Made by a program: the position numbers and the translations under genes. DNA of 64,000 bases from the NCBI GenBank assembly GCA_964244115.1, contig CAXTHM010000002.1, forward strand, positions 59,303 through 123,302, written 5' to 3'. Under the pieces are notes generated by a model. That model searched no databases. It worked only from the letters and a program-made list of their open reading frames with translations, and was not told where the DNA came from. This DNA is from CADCWK01 sp964244115 (GTDB taxonomy: Bacteria; Chloroflexota; Chloroflexia; Thermomicrobiales; UBA6265). Numbering within the stretch: position 1 is the stretch's first letter; each line of letters begins with the position of its first letter. Below, piece after piece: positions 1-7,342 of the stretch.

Positions 1-57
1 TGGCCGGCGCCGCCACGCGCGGGTCGGCCCTTCCGGGCAGATCAGGCACGGTGGCGA

Positions 58-1185
58 TCAGGCCGACAGGACGGATTCCAGCGGCGCGAACGGCATCCCG
101 AAGGCGCTGGCCACGGCGGGGTGGGTAACCTGGCCGTCGAAGACGTTGACGCCGTGGGCGAGCGCCGGGTCCCTGGCGACCGCGGCGACGATCCCCTGGT
201 CGGCCAGGGCCAGACCATACGGGAGCGTGACGTTGCTCAGGGCCAGCGTGCTGGTGCGGGGCACGGCGCCGGGGATGTTCGTCACGCAGTAGTGAAGCAC
301 GCCGCCGACCTCGTAGGTCGGGGCGCTGTGCGAGGTCGGGTGGGCCGTCTCGATGCAGCCGCCCTGGTCGATCGCGACGTCGACGATGACGGAGCCGGCT
401 CGCATCGAGCGGACCATCCCCTCGGTGACGAGACGGGGCGCCTTCGATCCGGCCACGAGGACGGCCCCGATCAGCAGGTCGGCCTCCCGGACGGCGTCGG
501 CCAGTACGGCGGCGTTGGAGGCGAGCAGCGTCAGCCGGCCGGAGAGCATGTGCTCGAGCTGGCGGAGGCGATCGACGTTGCGGTCGAGGATCGTGACGGC
601 CGCGCCCATGCCGAGGGCGATCGCGGCGGCGTTGGTCCCGACCACGCCCCCACCGACGATCACGACCCGGGCCGGCGAGACGCCCGGCACCCCGCCGAGG
701 AGCAGGCCGCTGCCGCCGTTGGGCCGCTCGAGGTAGTGGGCCCCGATCTGGACCGCCATCCGACCGGCGACCTCGCTCATCGGCGTCAGGAGCGGCAGGG
801 CCATCGCCCCGCCGGTCCCGGTCTGGACGGTCTCGTAAGCGACCGCCCGGACCTCCCGCCGCCGGAGCGCCTCGGTCAGTTCGAGGTCGGCGGCGAGGTG
901 GAGGTAGGTGAAGAGGATCTGGCCCGGCCGGAGCAGGTCGTACTCGCTGGCGATCGGCTCCTTGACCTTGAGCAGGAGATCCGAGCGGGCGAAGACATCG
1001 GCGTGCCCGTCGACCATCGTCGCGCCGGCGGCGACGTACTCGCCGTCCGCGAAGCCGCTGCCCGCCCCGGCGCCTACCTCGACGAGGACCTCGTGGCCGT
1101 GGGCGACGTACTCCCCCACCCCGCCGGGTGTCGCCGCCACGCGTGCTTCCCGGTCCTTGATCTCCCGTGCGACTCCGACAATCAT
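58..1185 (-). CDS. ald: alanine dehydrogenase
   Basis: NAD-dependent interconversion of L-alanine with pyruvate and ammonia in the cytoplasm. The 375-residue product matches the usual length of about 370. It opens with the family-typical MIVGVAREIKDREARVA, has a KVKEP segment near residue 75 and a YLHLA segment near residue 95 where substrate-binding Lys and His lie in the family, and a Rossmann motif GGGVVGTNAA near residue 170. The open frame extends 78 codons further upstream, but the ATG at 1185 is preferred because GGAGAA lies 8 bases before it and the conserved N-terminus begins there. It is downstream of and co-directional with the kinase at 1543-2487, separated by 357 bases, so it probably has its own promoter. 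Confidence 0.93.
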   Translation of the reverse strand: MIVGVAREIKDREARVAATPGGVGEYVAHGHEVLVEVGAGAGSGFADGEYVAAGATMVDGHADVFARSDLLLKVKEPIASEYDLLRPGQILFTYLHLAADLELTEALRRREVRAVAYETVQTGTGGAMALPLLTPMSEVAGRMAVQIGAHYLERPNGGSGLLLGGVPGVSPARVVIVGGGVVGTNAAAIALGMGAAVTILDRNVDRLRQLEHMLSGRLTLLASNAAVLADAVREADLLIGAVLVAGSKAPRLVTEGMVRSMRAGSVIVDVAIDQGGCIETAHPTSHSAPTYEVGGVLHYCVTNIPGAVPRTSTLALSNVTLPYGLALADQGIVAAVARDPALAHGVNVFDGQVTHPAVASAFGMPFAPLESVLSA

Positions 1186-1542
1186 GACCTGTCTTCTCCA
1201 TCTCACCATCATGTATGGCGCGTCATCGGTGGTCCGGCCCATGACGCGGGCAGGCACGGCGATGCCCGCGCACGGACACATGGGCCGAGGGCGGGTTCCT
1301 CGGCACGCTGGCGGGCGCGTGGTCGCTCTAGTACGGGACGGACCTATTCGGGAGGCGATTCTAACATACATAATACTAAGTCGGCAGCCGTCTCGATGAC
1401 GCTGAATGACATGGTCCACCGGTCCTCGATGCGCCCAACGAGCCTGAACGATGCGATGACATCAGCCGCGATTCACACCGAGGACGGAGCGCGTCCAGGT
1501 ATTACCGGCATCGTCGCGTCGGGGCAGGAGCTTATCGTCGCG
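1186..1542. other. intergenic region upstream of ald
   Basis: No gene seen. An AT-rich patch at about 1358-1382 is the most likely promoter zone for ald on the minus strand, but no clean -35/-10 pair can be assigned. At the far end lies an imperfect direct repeat of the kinase 3' end (1510-1527 and 1534-1551). Confidence 0.4.
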
Positions 1543-1551
1543 TCAGGGCAG
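1510..1551. repeat. 18-bp direct repeat over the kinase stop codon
   Basis: Two copies of an 18-base unit (1510-1527 and 1534-1551) differ at a single base and start 24 bases apart. The second contains the stop codon of the phosphotransferase gene. In the first the stop triplet is changed (TGA to CGA on the gene strand). This is most simply a short tandem duplication of the gene end. Confidence 0.6.
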
Positions 1552-2487
1552 CAGCGTCCGGAGCTGCCGCGCGCCCCGCTCGAAGTAGTCGCGCAGGCCA
1601 TCCGGCGCGTCGTCCTCGGGGTACCAGCAGATCGAGAGCACGGCGCCGACGTACGCCCAGGCGATCAGATCCCTCTGGTCGATCCCCCAGATGGCCGAGC
1701 AGATCGGCAGACGTCGCCGCACGACGTCCAGGTAATCGTCTCGTTCGACGACGCCGGACGGGTTGTACATCCAGGCGGCCACCTCGAACCCGGGATCTCC
1801 GTAGAGTCCCTTGGGATCGATGATCGCCCAGTCGCCAGTTTCCCGCCGCAGCAGGTTCTGGTGCTGGAAATCACCGTGCAGCAGGTTTGTCCGGGTCGAT
1901 CGGTCGAGGAGCGCGTTTGCCAGCGCCTGTGCTTCCGCGATCAGGTCCGTCGCGACCCAGTTCTCGCGCGGTGACCAGTCGAGCAAGGCACGCATCCAGT
2001 GACGCAGTGGGACGAGCCCCGACGGGTCCGGCACGGTGCGCCACATCGTCGCGACGGTTCGGGCCGCGAGGCGCGTGGCGTCGTCATCGGACATCGCCAC
2101 CTCCTTGAGTTGGGTGCCTGGCACCATTCGCTCGATCACCATGGCGCTGCGCTCGAGATCGACGTCGTACTGACGAGCTACGTTCGAACTCGCCGCGAGC
2201 CGGAGGGCGGTCGCCTCGGCGCGGAACTCATCGCCCAGCGGGGATGACTTGATCACGACCGGTCCGAGCCGGGCGGAATGACCGAGCAGGACGAGCGTGA
2301 TGAACGTGTCGGGGATGTCAGGATCGAGCGTGATGTCCCAGCGGTCGCAGAGATCGGCCACCGTCTCCGGCAGGGCATCGAGCCAGCCAGGGATGAGGTC
2401 GCCCTGCTTTGCCCAGCTGGCGACGCTGCCGACGAGACGCCGGGGGATCGGCGTGCCGGTGTGGAGCCGTCGGTCGTCTTCAGGCAT
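1543..2487 (-). CDS. APH(6)/streptomycin-6-kinase-like phosphotransferase
   Basis: Predicted ATP-dependent small-molecule kinase of the aminoglycoside/hydroxyurea phosphotransferase family. The 314-residue product carries the catalytic loop HGDFQHQN near residue 205 and the metal-binding segment IIDPKGLYGDPGFE, which resembles APH(6) enzymes more than APH(3'). The ATG at 2487 is chosen over an upstream in-frame ATG because AAGGAG lies 5 bases before it and the preceding 64 codons are low-complexity. Chromosomal relatives often have unknown natural substrates, so resistance should not be assumed. No mobile-element sequence flanks it. Confidence 0.8.
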   Translation of the reverse strand: MPEDDRRLHTGTPIPRRLVGSVASWAKQGDLIPGWLDALPETVADLCDRWDITLDPDIPDTFITLVLLGHSARLGPVVIKSSPLGDEFRAEATALRLAASSNVARQYDVDLERSAMVIERMVPGTQLKEVAMSDDDATRLAARTVATMWRTVPDPSGLVPLRHWMRALLDWSPRENWVATDLIAEAQALANALLDRSTRTNLLHGDFQHQNLLRRETGDWAIIDPKGLYGDPGFEVAAWMYNPSGVVERDDYLDVVRRRLPICSAIWGIDQRDLIAWAYVGAVLSICWYPEDDAPDGLRDYFERGARQLRTLLP

Positions 2488-2824
2488 CGATACTCCTTGC
2501 GGCCGCGGTGACGATGACGCGGTAGGTCGAGTGGTCGAATCGTCACACATCACGTCGCACCTCGTCGCCGGCTCGGTCAGCCTCGGCGCGTCCGGTGGGA
2601 CCGGTCCGCGACCTCTCCGCCGATGCTCCGGTGAGGACGATCGAGCGGCGTTGCGCCAGCCGTGGTACGCACCTACCATAGAGCGGCTCCCGTCAGAACG
2701 GCTCTCGTCGTTCCCGTGAACCGAGGACCAGAACGTTCAGTATCCGCGCCTTGCCCGCCACCGATACCAGCGCCGGATCGCCCGCCGCCACCATCGGCCG
2801 ATCGCCACACGCCAGGGGACCTCT
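2488..2824. other. divergent intergenic region, kinase and rseP
   Basis: Holds the divergent starts of the kinase (minus) and rseP (plus). Apart from the candidate rseP promoter at 2651-2679, nothing recognisable is seen. Confidence 0.4.
2651..2679 (+). promoter_or_regulatory. candidate promoter for rseP
   Basis: TTGCGC (2651-2656) and TACCAT (2674-2679) are separated by 17 bases, a plausible housekeeping-sigma pair. The hexamers are only partial consensus matches. Confidence 0.35.
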
Positions 2825-4432
2825 TTGGACGGTTTGCTCATCATCCCCATCCTCGCGATCCTGATCATCGCCCACGAGCTCGGCCACTACTGGGCCGCTC
2901 GCTCGGTCGGCGTCAAGGTCGAGGAGTTCGGCATCGGCATCCCCCCTCGCGCCAAGGGCTGGGAGCGAAACGGCGTGATCTGGTCGCTGAACTGGATCCC
3001 GTTCGGCGGCTTCGTCCGGGTCAAGGGCGAGGACGCCGGCGACATGAGCGCCGACTCAATGAACTCCAAGCCGCCGCTCCAGCGGGCCTTCTTCCTGATC
3101 GCCGGCTCGTTCATGAACGTCGTCCTGGCCCTGGCCCTGATCATCGCGCTGGTCGGCTTCCTCGGCGTGACCCAGGAGCGCGTCTATGTCGGCTCGGTCG
3201 TGCCGGACGCCCCAGCCGCGGCGGCGGGGCTGCTGCCCGACGACCGGATCGTGCGAGCCAACGGCGAGGAGATCGACGACAGCACGCAACTGACGTCGAT
3301 CATCAATGACAACCGGGGCCAGCCCGTCGAGCTGACGCTCCAGCGCGGCGGCGAGGAACTCAGCGTCACCGTGACGCCGCGCGAGAACCCGCCGGCTGGC
3401 GAGGGGGCGACCGGGCTCGGCCTCCTGCCGACCACCACGGCCAGTATCGACGTCGAGACGGTTGTCCCCGGTGGGGCGGCCGAGGCAGCCGGCGTCCAAG
3501 TCGGCGACCGGGTCGTGGCGATCGACGGCGTCGAGATGACCGACTCGGTCATCTTCAACCGGACGCTGCTGGCGGCTCAAGGCGAAACGGTCACACTCGG
3601 CGTCGAGCGCAACGACGATCAAGTCGACCTGCCACTGGCTGTGCCGTTCGCCGGGATCGACGTCACCCAGGTGACGACGCAGTCGCCGACCTCGGTCGCT
3701 GGCCTTCTGCCGGGCGACGCGATCCTTTCGTTCAACGGCGTGCCGCTGCGGGATGCCGCGTCGTTCGGGTCGGCCCTGACCGCTGCCCGGGGCACGACGG
3801 CGAGCGTCGTCGTGGACCGCAAGCTGCTCGCGGCGACACCCGGGTCGCCGGTCGCCGGGACGTTGATGGCGCTGTCGGTGCCCGTCCCCGCTTTCGCCGC
3901 CGACGCCGACTACCTCGAAGCGCTCGGTCTGGCTGCCGCCCAGCCACCCGTCGACGAGCTGATCGGCACCTCGGCCGAATTGGCCGTGATCTACGCCAAC
4001 GTCCCGGCCGGCGAGGTTCTTCAGACCGGCCTGGCGGACGCCTGGGACCAGACGACCGCGATGGTCGACGGCATCCGGCAGCTCGTTACTGGCGAGCAGG
4101 ACCTGAGCAACCTGGCCGGCCCAATCGGGATGGGTCAACTGACTAGTGAGTTGCTGGACCAGACCGCCGAAGCTCCCTGGGTGGCAATCGTCCGCTTGAT
4201 GACCTTGCTTTCGCTAAACCTCGCCGTCCTGAACTTGCTGCCGTTCCCGGCGCTGGACGGTGGGCGCCTGTTATTCGTCATTGTCGAGATGATTCGTGGT
4301 GGTCGCAAGATTGCGCCAGAGAAAGAAGGCATTGTTCACTTTGCTGGACTGATCATGCTACTGCTCGTGATGTTTGCTGTTGCCTTCAACGATGTCGGCC
4401 GAATATTTCAAGATCACAGTTTCTTGGAGTAG
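2825..4432 (+). CDS. rseP: RIP site-2 metalloprotease RseP, chimeric 3' end
   Basis: Intramembrane zinc protease that cuts membrane-anchored substrates such as anti-sigma factors. HELGH is at residues 17-21 in the first membrane segment. Three PDZ-like modules follow, starting near residues 120, 205 and 280. The distal NLLPFPALDGG motif has its Asp near residue 478, and a last membrane segment ends the 535-residue chain, longer than the usual 350-450 because of the extra PDZ module. It starts at TTG with AGGGGA just upstream. Codon use changes abruptly around 4085-4150 from strongly GC-ending to mixed codons, so the last 100 or so codons appear to come from another genome. A second, native-looking copy of the last 33 codons lies at 7142-7240. 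All active-site motifs are present, so the hybrid may work. Confidence 0.9.
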   Translation: MDGLLIIPILAILIIAHELGHYWAARSVGVKVEEFGIGIPPRAKGWERNGVIWSLNWIPFGGFVRVKGEDAGDMSADSMNSKPPLQRAFFLIAGSFMNVVLALALIIALVGFLGVTQERVYVGSVVPDAPAAAAGLLPDDRIVRANGEEIDDSTQLTSIINDNRGQPVELTLQRGGEELSVTVTPRENPPAGEGATGLGLLPTTTASIDVETVVPGGAAEAAGVQVGDRVVAIDGVEMTDSVIFNRTLLAAQGETVTLGVERNDDQVDLPLAVPFAGIDVTQVTTQSPTSVAGLLPGDAILSFNGVPLRDAASFGSALTAARGTTASVVVDRKLLAATPGSPVAGTLMALSVPVPAFAADADYLEALGLAAAQPPVDELIGTSAELAVIYANVPAGEVLQTGLADAWDQTTAMVDGIRQLVTGEQDLSNLAGPIGMGQLTSELLDQTAEAPWVAIVRLMTLLSLNLAVLNLLPFPALDGGRLLFVIVEMIRGGRKIAPEKEGIVHFAGLIMLLLVMFAVAFNDVGRIFQDHSFLE

Positions 4433-5126
4433 CGAAGCTTCTCACTCTTCCTTCTCCAATGTCGACCACATCGATTGCGGGTTGCCGATTTCTTCTAAGA
4501 GTGATCGACGACCGGCATCCGGTGAGGCGACGAGCGATCAGTTGGCCGTGCCAGCGCGTATTTAGATGAGGTGGTGCGTGATGACGAAGGCGGCGGCCAG
4601 AAAATGGGAGAAGACGACGATCGCGCCAGTCCGCTCAGTGCAGCGCATCAGCTCGCCGAAGCCTTCTAACTACGCCTCCGGCCGCTCCCTGACTCATCGC
4701 GCTATGACTCGGACCGGGCGGGGAGGCGCTTGCGAGCGATTTCGTCGTAAGAACCCAACTCGTCGAGCGTCCCCTCGGCGCGTTGTCCAAAACTCGGTCC
4801 AGATACACTTTGCTTCCCGTGGTCAGCGGTCCTACCGTCGGCTCCCCTGCCAGCGTCGCCCCCGGTAAAAGGCTGTCACGGCGGTTCATGACGACCGAGA
4901 GACGGGCAGCGAAATGCATAGATCGAGGCAGTTTGCTCGATGACAATGTGATAGGGGGGAGACCCTTGGGAGTCTCAATACCAGGCCCGAGACAAGTCCC
5001 TAAACGGGATCGAATAGGCATACCGACTTGGGCAGGCAAAAAACACCTTCCACTGTGAGGGACAAGTGAAATTGCTCTCTTTGCGGAGCCCGTGGTTGTT
5101 CCGTTAGTTACCTACATTCGATCGCT
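4433..5126. other. 694-base stretch without convincing gene
   Basis: Composition is intermediate between the host-like flanks and the cassette. The longest open frame (minus strand, 4635-5039) has no ribosome-binding site and no recognisable motif. I see no terminator with a T-run and no repeat. It may be decayed DNA carried with the insert. Confidence 0.4.
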
Positions 5127-6131
5127 CTAAGCGAACCTTTGCTCTAGTCTTCGCTGCACTGGAACGTCGCCTGAAACCATTACTCCTGCAGACTCCTGAT
5201 CAGTCCACGTCACCAGCGACGGAGTCGAGTCGACGCCGAAATCATTCATAATACGCAGGCTGGGATCTCTAAAGTGGTTTTTCGAGTCATTACCAATCTT
5301 CTCTAGCCAACTTGATGGGGTCAGTTGTCCTACGCTAACTACTGCGAGGTTGGGCTGACGAGCTATTACTCCGTGTTCCTCTAAGAAGTTGCCAATGGTT
5401 TCACAGGGAGCACACGATTCGCTAACGAATATCAGCCCTTTGGATCCGGGTGCCTTTAGCAATGCAACTAGTCGGCTATCTCCATATTCCGTCGCTTCAG
5501 AAGGAACCTGAGCGACCTTCTCGAGTTGCGCAATGTGATAGTCAGTAGTATCGGTGATAGATTGAGGAGTGTTTCTTATATTCTCGAGCTGCACAACTAA
5601 GGAGCCGAAACGCGACAAAGCTAGGACGGAAGTGAGCAACGCTGCGCATGCCACAAGGGCTACGAGCGTCTGGGCGTTTGCAAGATAGTCCAATCCTTCA
5701 CGCCTCAGCACACCCTCTACAGTCAAGAGATCTGACTGTTCCCTATAGTAGATCAGACTTAATAGCACTCCCAGCAGCAAAAGATTTCGAGCGAAGGTCG
5801 CGTATCCTACAGAGTCGTCGTTATGATTCGTGAAACAGTTACAAGCCGCTGTAGGATCGCGTTTCTTCAGTACCAGAAGGAAGAGAGAGAATCCGACAAC
5901 TAGAAAAGTGAGAATCCATAGACCAATTGCGAACGTCCGAGAAAATAGGGTTAATCCTGCCCCAATTATTTCTAGACTCGCTATTGATAGAATGAGTAAT
6001 TTTGGGTAGGATTGAATACCGGCTACAGCTAGGGTGCTGATAATCGGGTTAGGGTAGATGAATTTCCGCACTCCAGAGTAGATAAATACAACAAATACGA
6101 TGATCGTCAGCGACAAGCCCACATTGAGCAT
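5127..6131 (-). CDS. MauE-like membrane protein fused to thioredoxin-like domain
   Basis: Predicted membrane thiol-disulfide protein of 334 residues. Residues 1-185 hold several hydrophobic segments in the MauE/DoxX arrangement, with a CNCF cysteine pair near residue 97. Residues 215-334 form a thioredoxin-like domain with a CAPC active site and a likely cis-proline segment (DSTPSLV). MauE and MauD are separate proteins needed to form the disulfides of the methylamine dehydrogenase small subunit; here one chain combines both activities. GGGAGAG precedes the ATG at 6131. It is the last gene of a minus-strand set with two cysteine-rich proteins, 63 bases after the second, so oxidative folding of those proteins is the natural guess. 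Base composition is much less GC-rich than flanking genes. Confidence 0.82.
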   Translation of the reverse strand: MLNVGLSLTIIVFVVFIYSGVRKFIYPNPIISTLAVAGIQSYPKLLILSIASLEIIGAGLTLFSRTFAIGLWILTFLVVGFSLFLLVLKKRDPTAACNCFTNHNDDSVGYATFARNLLLLGVLLSLIYYREQSDLLTVEGVLRREGLDYLANAQTLVALVACAALLTSVLALSRFGSLVVQLENIRNTPQSITDTTDYHIAQLEKVAQVPSEATEYGDSRLVALLKAPGSKGLIFVSESCAPCETIGNFLEEHGVIARQPNLAVVSVGQLTPSSWLEKIGNDSKNHFRDPSLRIMNDFGVDSTPSLVTWTDQESAGVMVSGDVPVQRRLEQRFA

Positions 6132-6143
6132 GATTCTCTCCCT

Positions 6144-6172
6144 CTAGCTGGGGCCAAGTTGGCCCCAGCTAG
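6144..6172 (-). promoter_or_regulatory. perfect inverted repeat upstream of mauE-like gene
   Basis: Perfect 14-base arms (6144-6157 and 6159-6172) around a single central base form a very stable hairpin in the transcript between the second cysteine-rich gene and the MauE-like gene. It ends right before the latter's ribosome-binding site. No T-run follows in the transcribed direction, so it is more likely to protect the upstream message or restrain downstream expression than to act as a full terminator. Confidence 0.65.
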
Positions 6173-6194
6173 GTTGGATATGACGGATGTATCC

Positions 6195-6521
6195 CTAGGC
6201 TAAGATCAACGGGCAACATGTCCCGGTCGTACCCAATGGACAAGTGACAATGCAGGCCTCTCCTCCACAGGGGATGTACGACACGTTGCAGTACCCCTTC
6301 CTACACGTGAGTCCGCGAGTGACGAGACGGGGGAAGCGGCCTCCCGTAAAGACGCGTTCGGCCTTGCACCGCGAGATGTAAGAGGTGTATCCGCTCAAAC
6401 AGTTGTAGCAAGACTGGCCGTCGGATTGAGCTGAGACAGAGGCATCCGCTCTGGGGAGAGCAACACTGCCTGTGAGGGCAACCATTCCGGCGATCAACGA
6501 ACGTCGTGAGAACTTAGACAT
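6195..6521 (-). CDS. Tat-signal small protein with ten cysteines
   Basis: A 108-residue protein not assigned to any family. The N-terminus has a twin-arginine-like motif SRRSLIAG at residues 5-12, a hydrophobic stretch and an Ala-x-Ala-type cleavage region near residues 25-31, so export is predicted. The mature part has ten Cys, at 38, 41, 52, 73, 78, 85, 90, 94, 102 and 103. A segment of CGG, four residues and C, then TCPLGT, loosely recalls the methylamine dehydrogenase light chain, also a Tat-exported disulfide-rich protein, but the match is short and from memory. AAAGGAAAGG precedes the ATG at 6521. It sits 53 bases after the first cysteine-rich gene and upstream of the MauE-thioredoxin gene. 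Confidence 0.75.
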   Translation of the reverse strand: MSKFSRRSLIAGMVALTGSVALPRADASVSAQSDGQSCYNCLSGYTSYISRCKAERVFTGGRFPRLVTRGLTCRKGYCNVSYIPCGGEACIVTCPLGTTGTCCPLILA

Positions 6522-6574
6522 GACTGAACCTTTCCTTTGATGGCTAGACGATCTACGGCTGGGGAGGTCGTTAG

Positions 6575-6907
6575 CTAAGCGATTTCTCTGCGTGGTCCTC
6601 CGCTGCAGGTCTGGCAACCGTAGGGGTAGCAGGCTGTCGTGAAACACTTCTGTGAGTTGAACGTGGCGCAGTAGTAGGTCGTACACTCGTAGGAGTAGCC
6701 GCCGATGCACCTGAAGGTGTTGCGTCCGTTCACCGCTCGTGCGGTATCGAGACAACACCCTGGTGTGTTGGGGAAAGGCCAATACCCCTGCACTGGGGTC
6801 TTGGGACAAGCTGTAGCTGCGTCCATGCTTGCTACTGACGTTGATGAGATTGTATCCCCGGTACCATTACCGAAGGAGCTTAGGTATCGTGCCAAGACCT
6901 CGAACAT
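6575..6907 (-). CDS. small protein with ten cysteines, no signal peptide
   Basis: A 110-residue protein of unknown function. The first 33 residues are Ser/Thr/Gly-rich without a hydrophobic core. Ten Cys follow at 34, 51, 52, 67, 75, 80, 88, 93, 98 and 101, set among Tyr, Thr and Gly. A strong AGGAGGG lies upstream of the ATG at 6907, so this start is preferred over an in-frame ATG 28 codons further upstream. It is the first gene of the minus-strand cassette. Equal Cys count with the next gene suggests functional pairing, but the spacing patterns differ, so they are not simple duplicates. With no export signal of its own it may be carried out with a partner, or it may have a leader-like N-terminus that is processed. 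Confidence 0.72.
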   Translation of the reverse strand: MFEVLARYLSSFGNGTGDTISSTSVASMDAATACPKTPVQGYWPFPNTPGCCLDTARAVNGRNTFRCIGGYSYECTTYYCATFNSQKCFTTACYPYGCQTCSGGPRREIA

Positions 6908-7138
6908 GATTCGGTTTCCCTCCTGAGTATCAGTAGCAAATGATTCGAGTGACCACTGCTCCCTTCTCCGTTGAAGTTCGATCGGGACCACATGACTACC
7001 ATATCATTGCGTGTCAATAAATTGCCGATCCTGGCCCACTATTGATCTTGCCGCACGAAGCAAGATTTAGGCGTGCAACGTCCCTCGACTATCTCCGCTC
7101 TGTATCATGTCCCCCGACACTAGCGACCCGACCAACCC

Positions 7139-7240
7139 CTTCTTGTCCACTTCGCCGGCCTGGTCATCCTGCTCGGCGTGATGTTCGTCGTCGCCTTCAA
7201 CGACATCCGGCGGATCGTCGGCGGCGACACGTTCTTCTAG
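7139..7240 (+). pseudogene. displaced native 3' end of rseP
   Basis: In the frame ending at the TAG of 7238-7240 the DNA encodes VHFAGLVILLGVMFVVAFND and then RRIVGGDTFF. This parallels the C-terminus of the current rseP (VHFAGLIMLLLVMFAVAFND), with GC-rich codons like the rest of the host genes. There is no start codon or upstream coding sequence. It is the stranded end of the gene that was interrupted at about 4.1 kb. Confidence 0.85.
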
Positions 7241-7268
7241 CCCACCGCGTGATCACCGCATCGTCCCC

Positions 7269-7303
7269 GTCGCCCGGTCACGTCCGACCGGGCGACACCT
7301 TTT
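7269..7303 (+). terminator. intrinsic terminator of ancestral rseP
   Basis: Perfect 11-base arms (7269-7279 and 7286-7296) with a 6-base loop are followed by ACC and four T. It lies 28 bases after the displaced rseP stop codon, as expected for the original gene end. Confidence 0.8.
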
Positions 7304-7342
7304 CCCGCCGCCGGACGCCCGTCCGATGAGGAGTTCCACCGT

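Larger units (their letters stand above)
4085..7141. other. putative horizontally acquired insert ending in displaced rseP tail
   Basis: This stretch is visibly richer in A and T than its surroundings, most of all at 5100-7060, and is bounded by two versions of the rseP 3' end. The left version is fused in frame to the native gene. The right version (from 7142) is cut off from it. No integrase, transposase, terminal inverted repeat or tRNA target is visible inside, so the mechanism is unknown. The left boundary is estimated from codon use and may be off by 50 bases or more. Confidence 0.65.

Noticed and set aside
121..1974. 617-codon open frame on the plus strand across ald and the kinase
   Set aside because: Lies opposite two clear genes; long antisense frames are expected at this GC content.
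1543..2487. APH-like kinase as an acquired antibiotic-resistance gene
   Set aside because: Host-like codon use and no flanking mobile sequence; family members with this look are often chromosomal with unknown substrates.
4635..5039. 134-codon open frame on the minus strand inside the insert
   Set aside because: No ribosome-binding site, no recognisable domain and Ser/Gly/Arg-rich translation; probably chance.
6195..6521. Ten-cysteine protein as a true methylamine dehydrogenase light chain
   Set aside because: Too few Cys, too short and no Trp pair for the TTQ cofactor; no heavy-chain or mauG gene present.
7012..7017. TTGACA on the minus strand as promoter of the cysteine-rich cassette
   Set aside because: No acceptable -10 hexamer 16-18 bases downstream; a promoter is likely nearby but cannot be placed.
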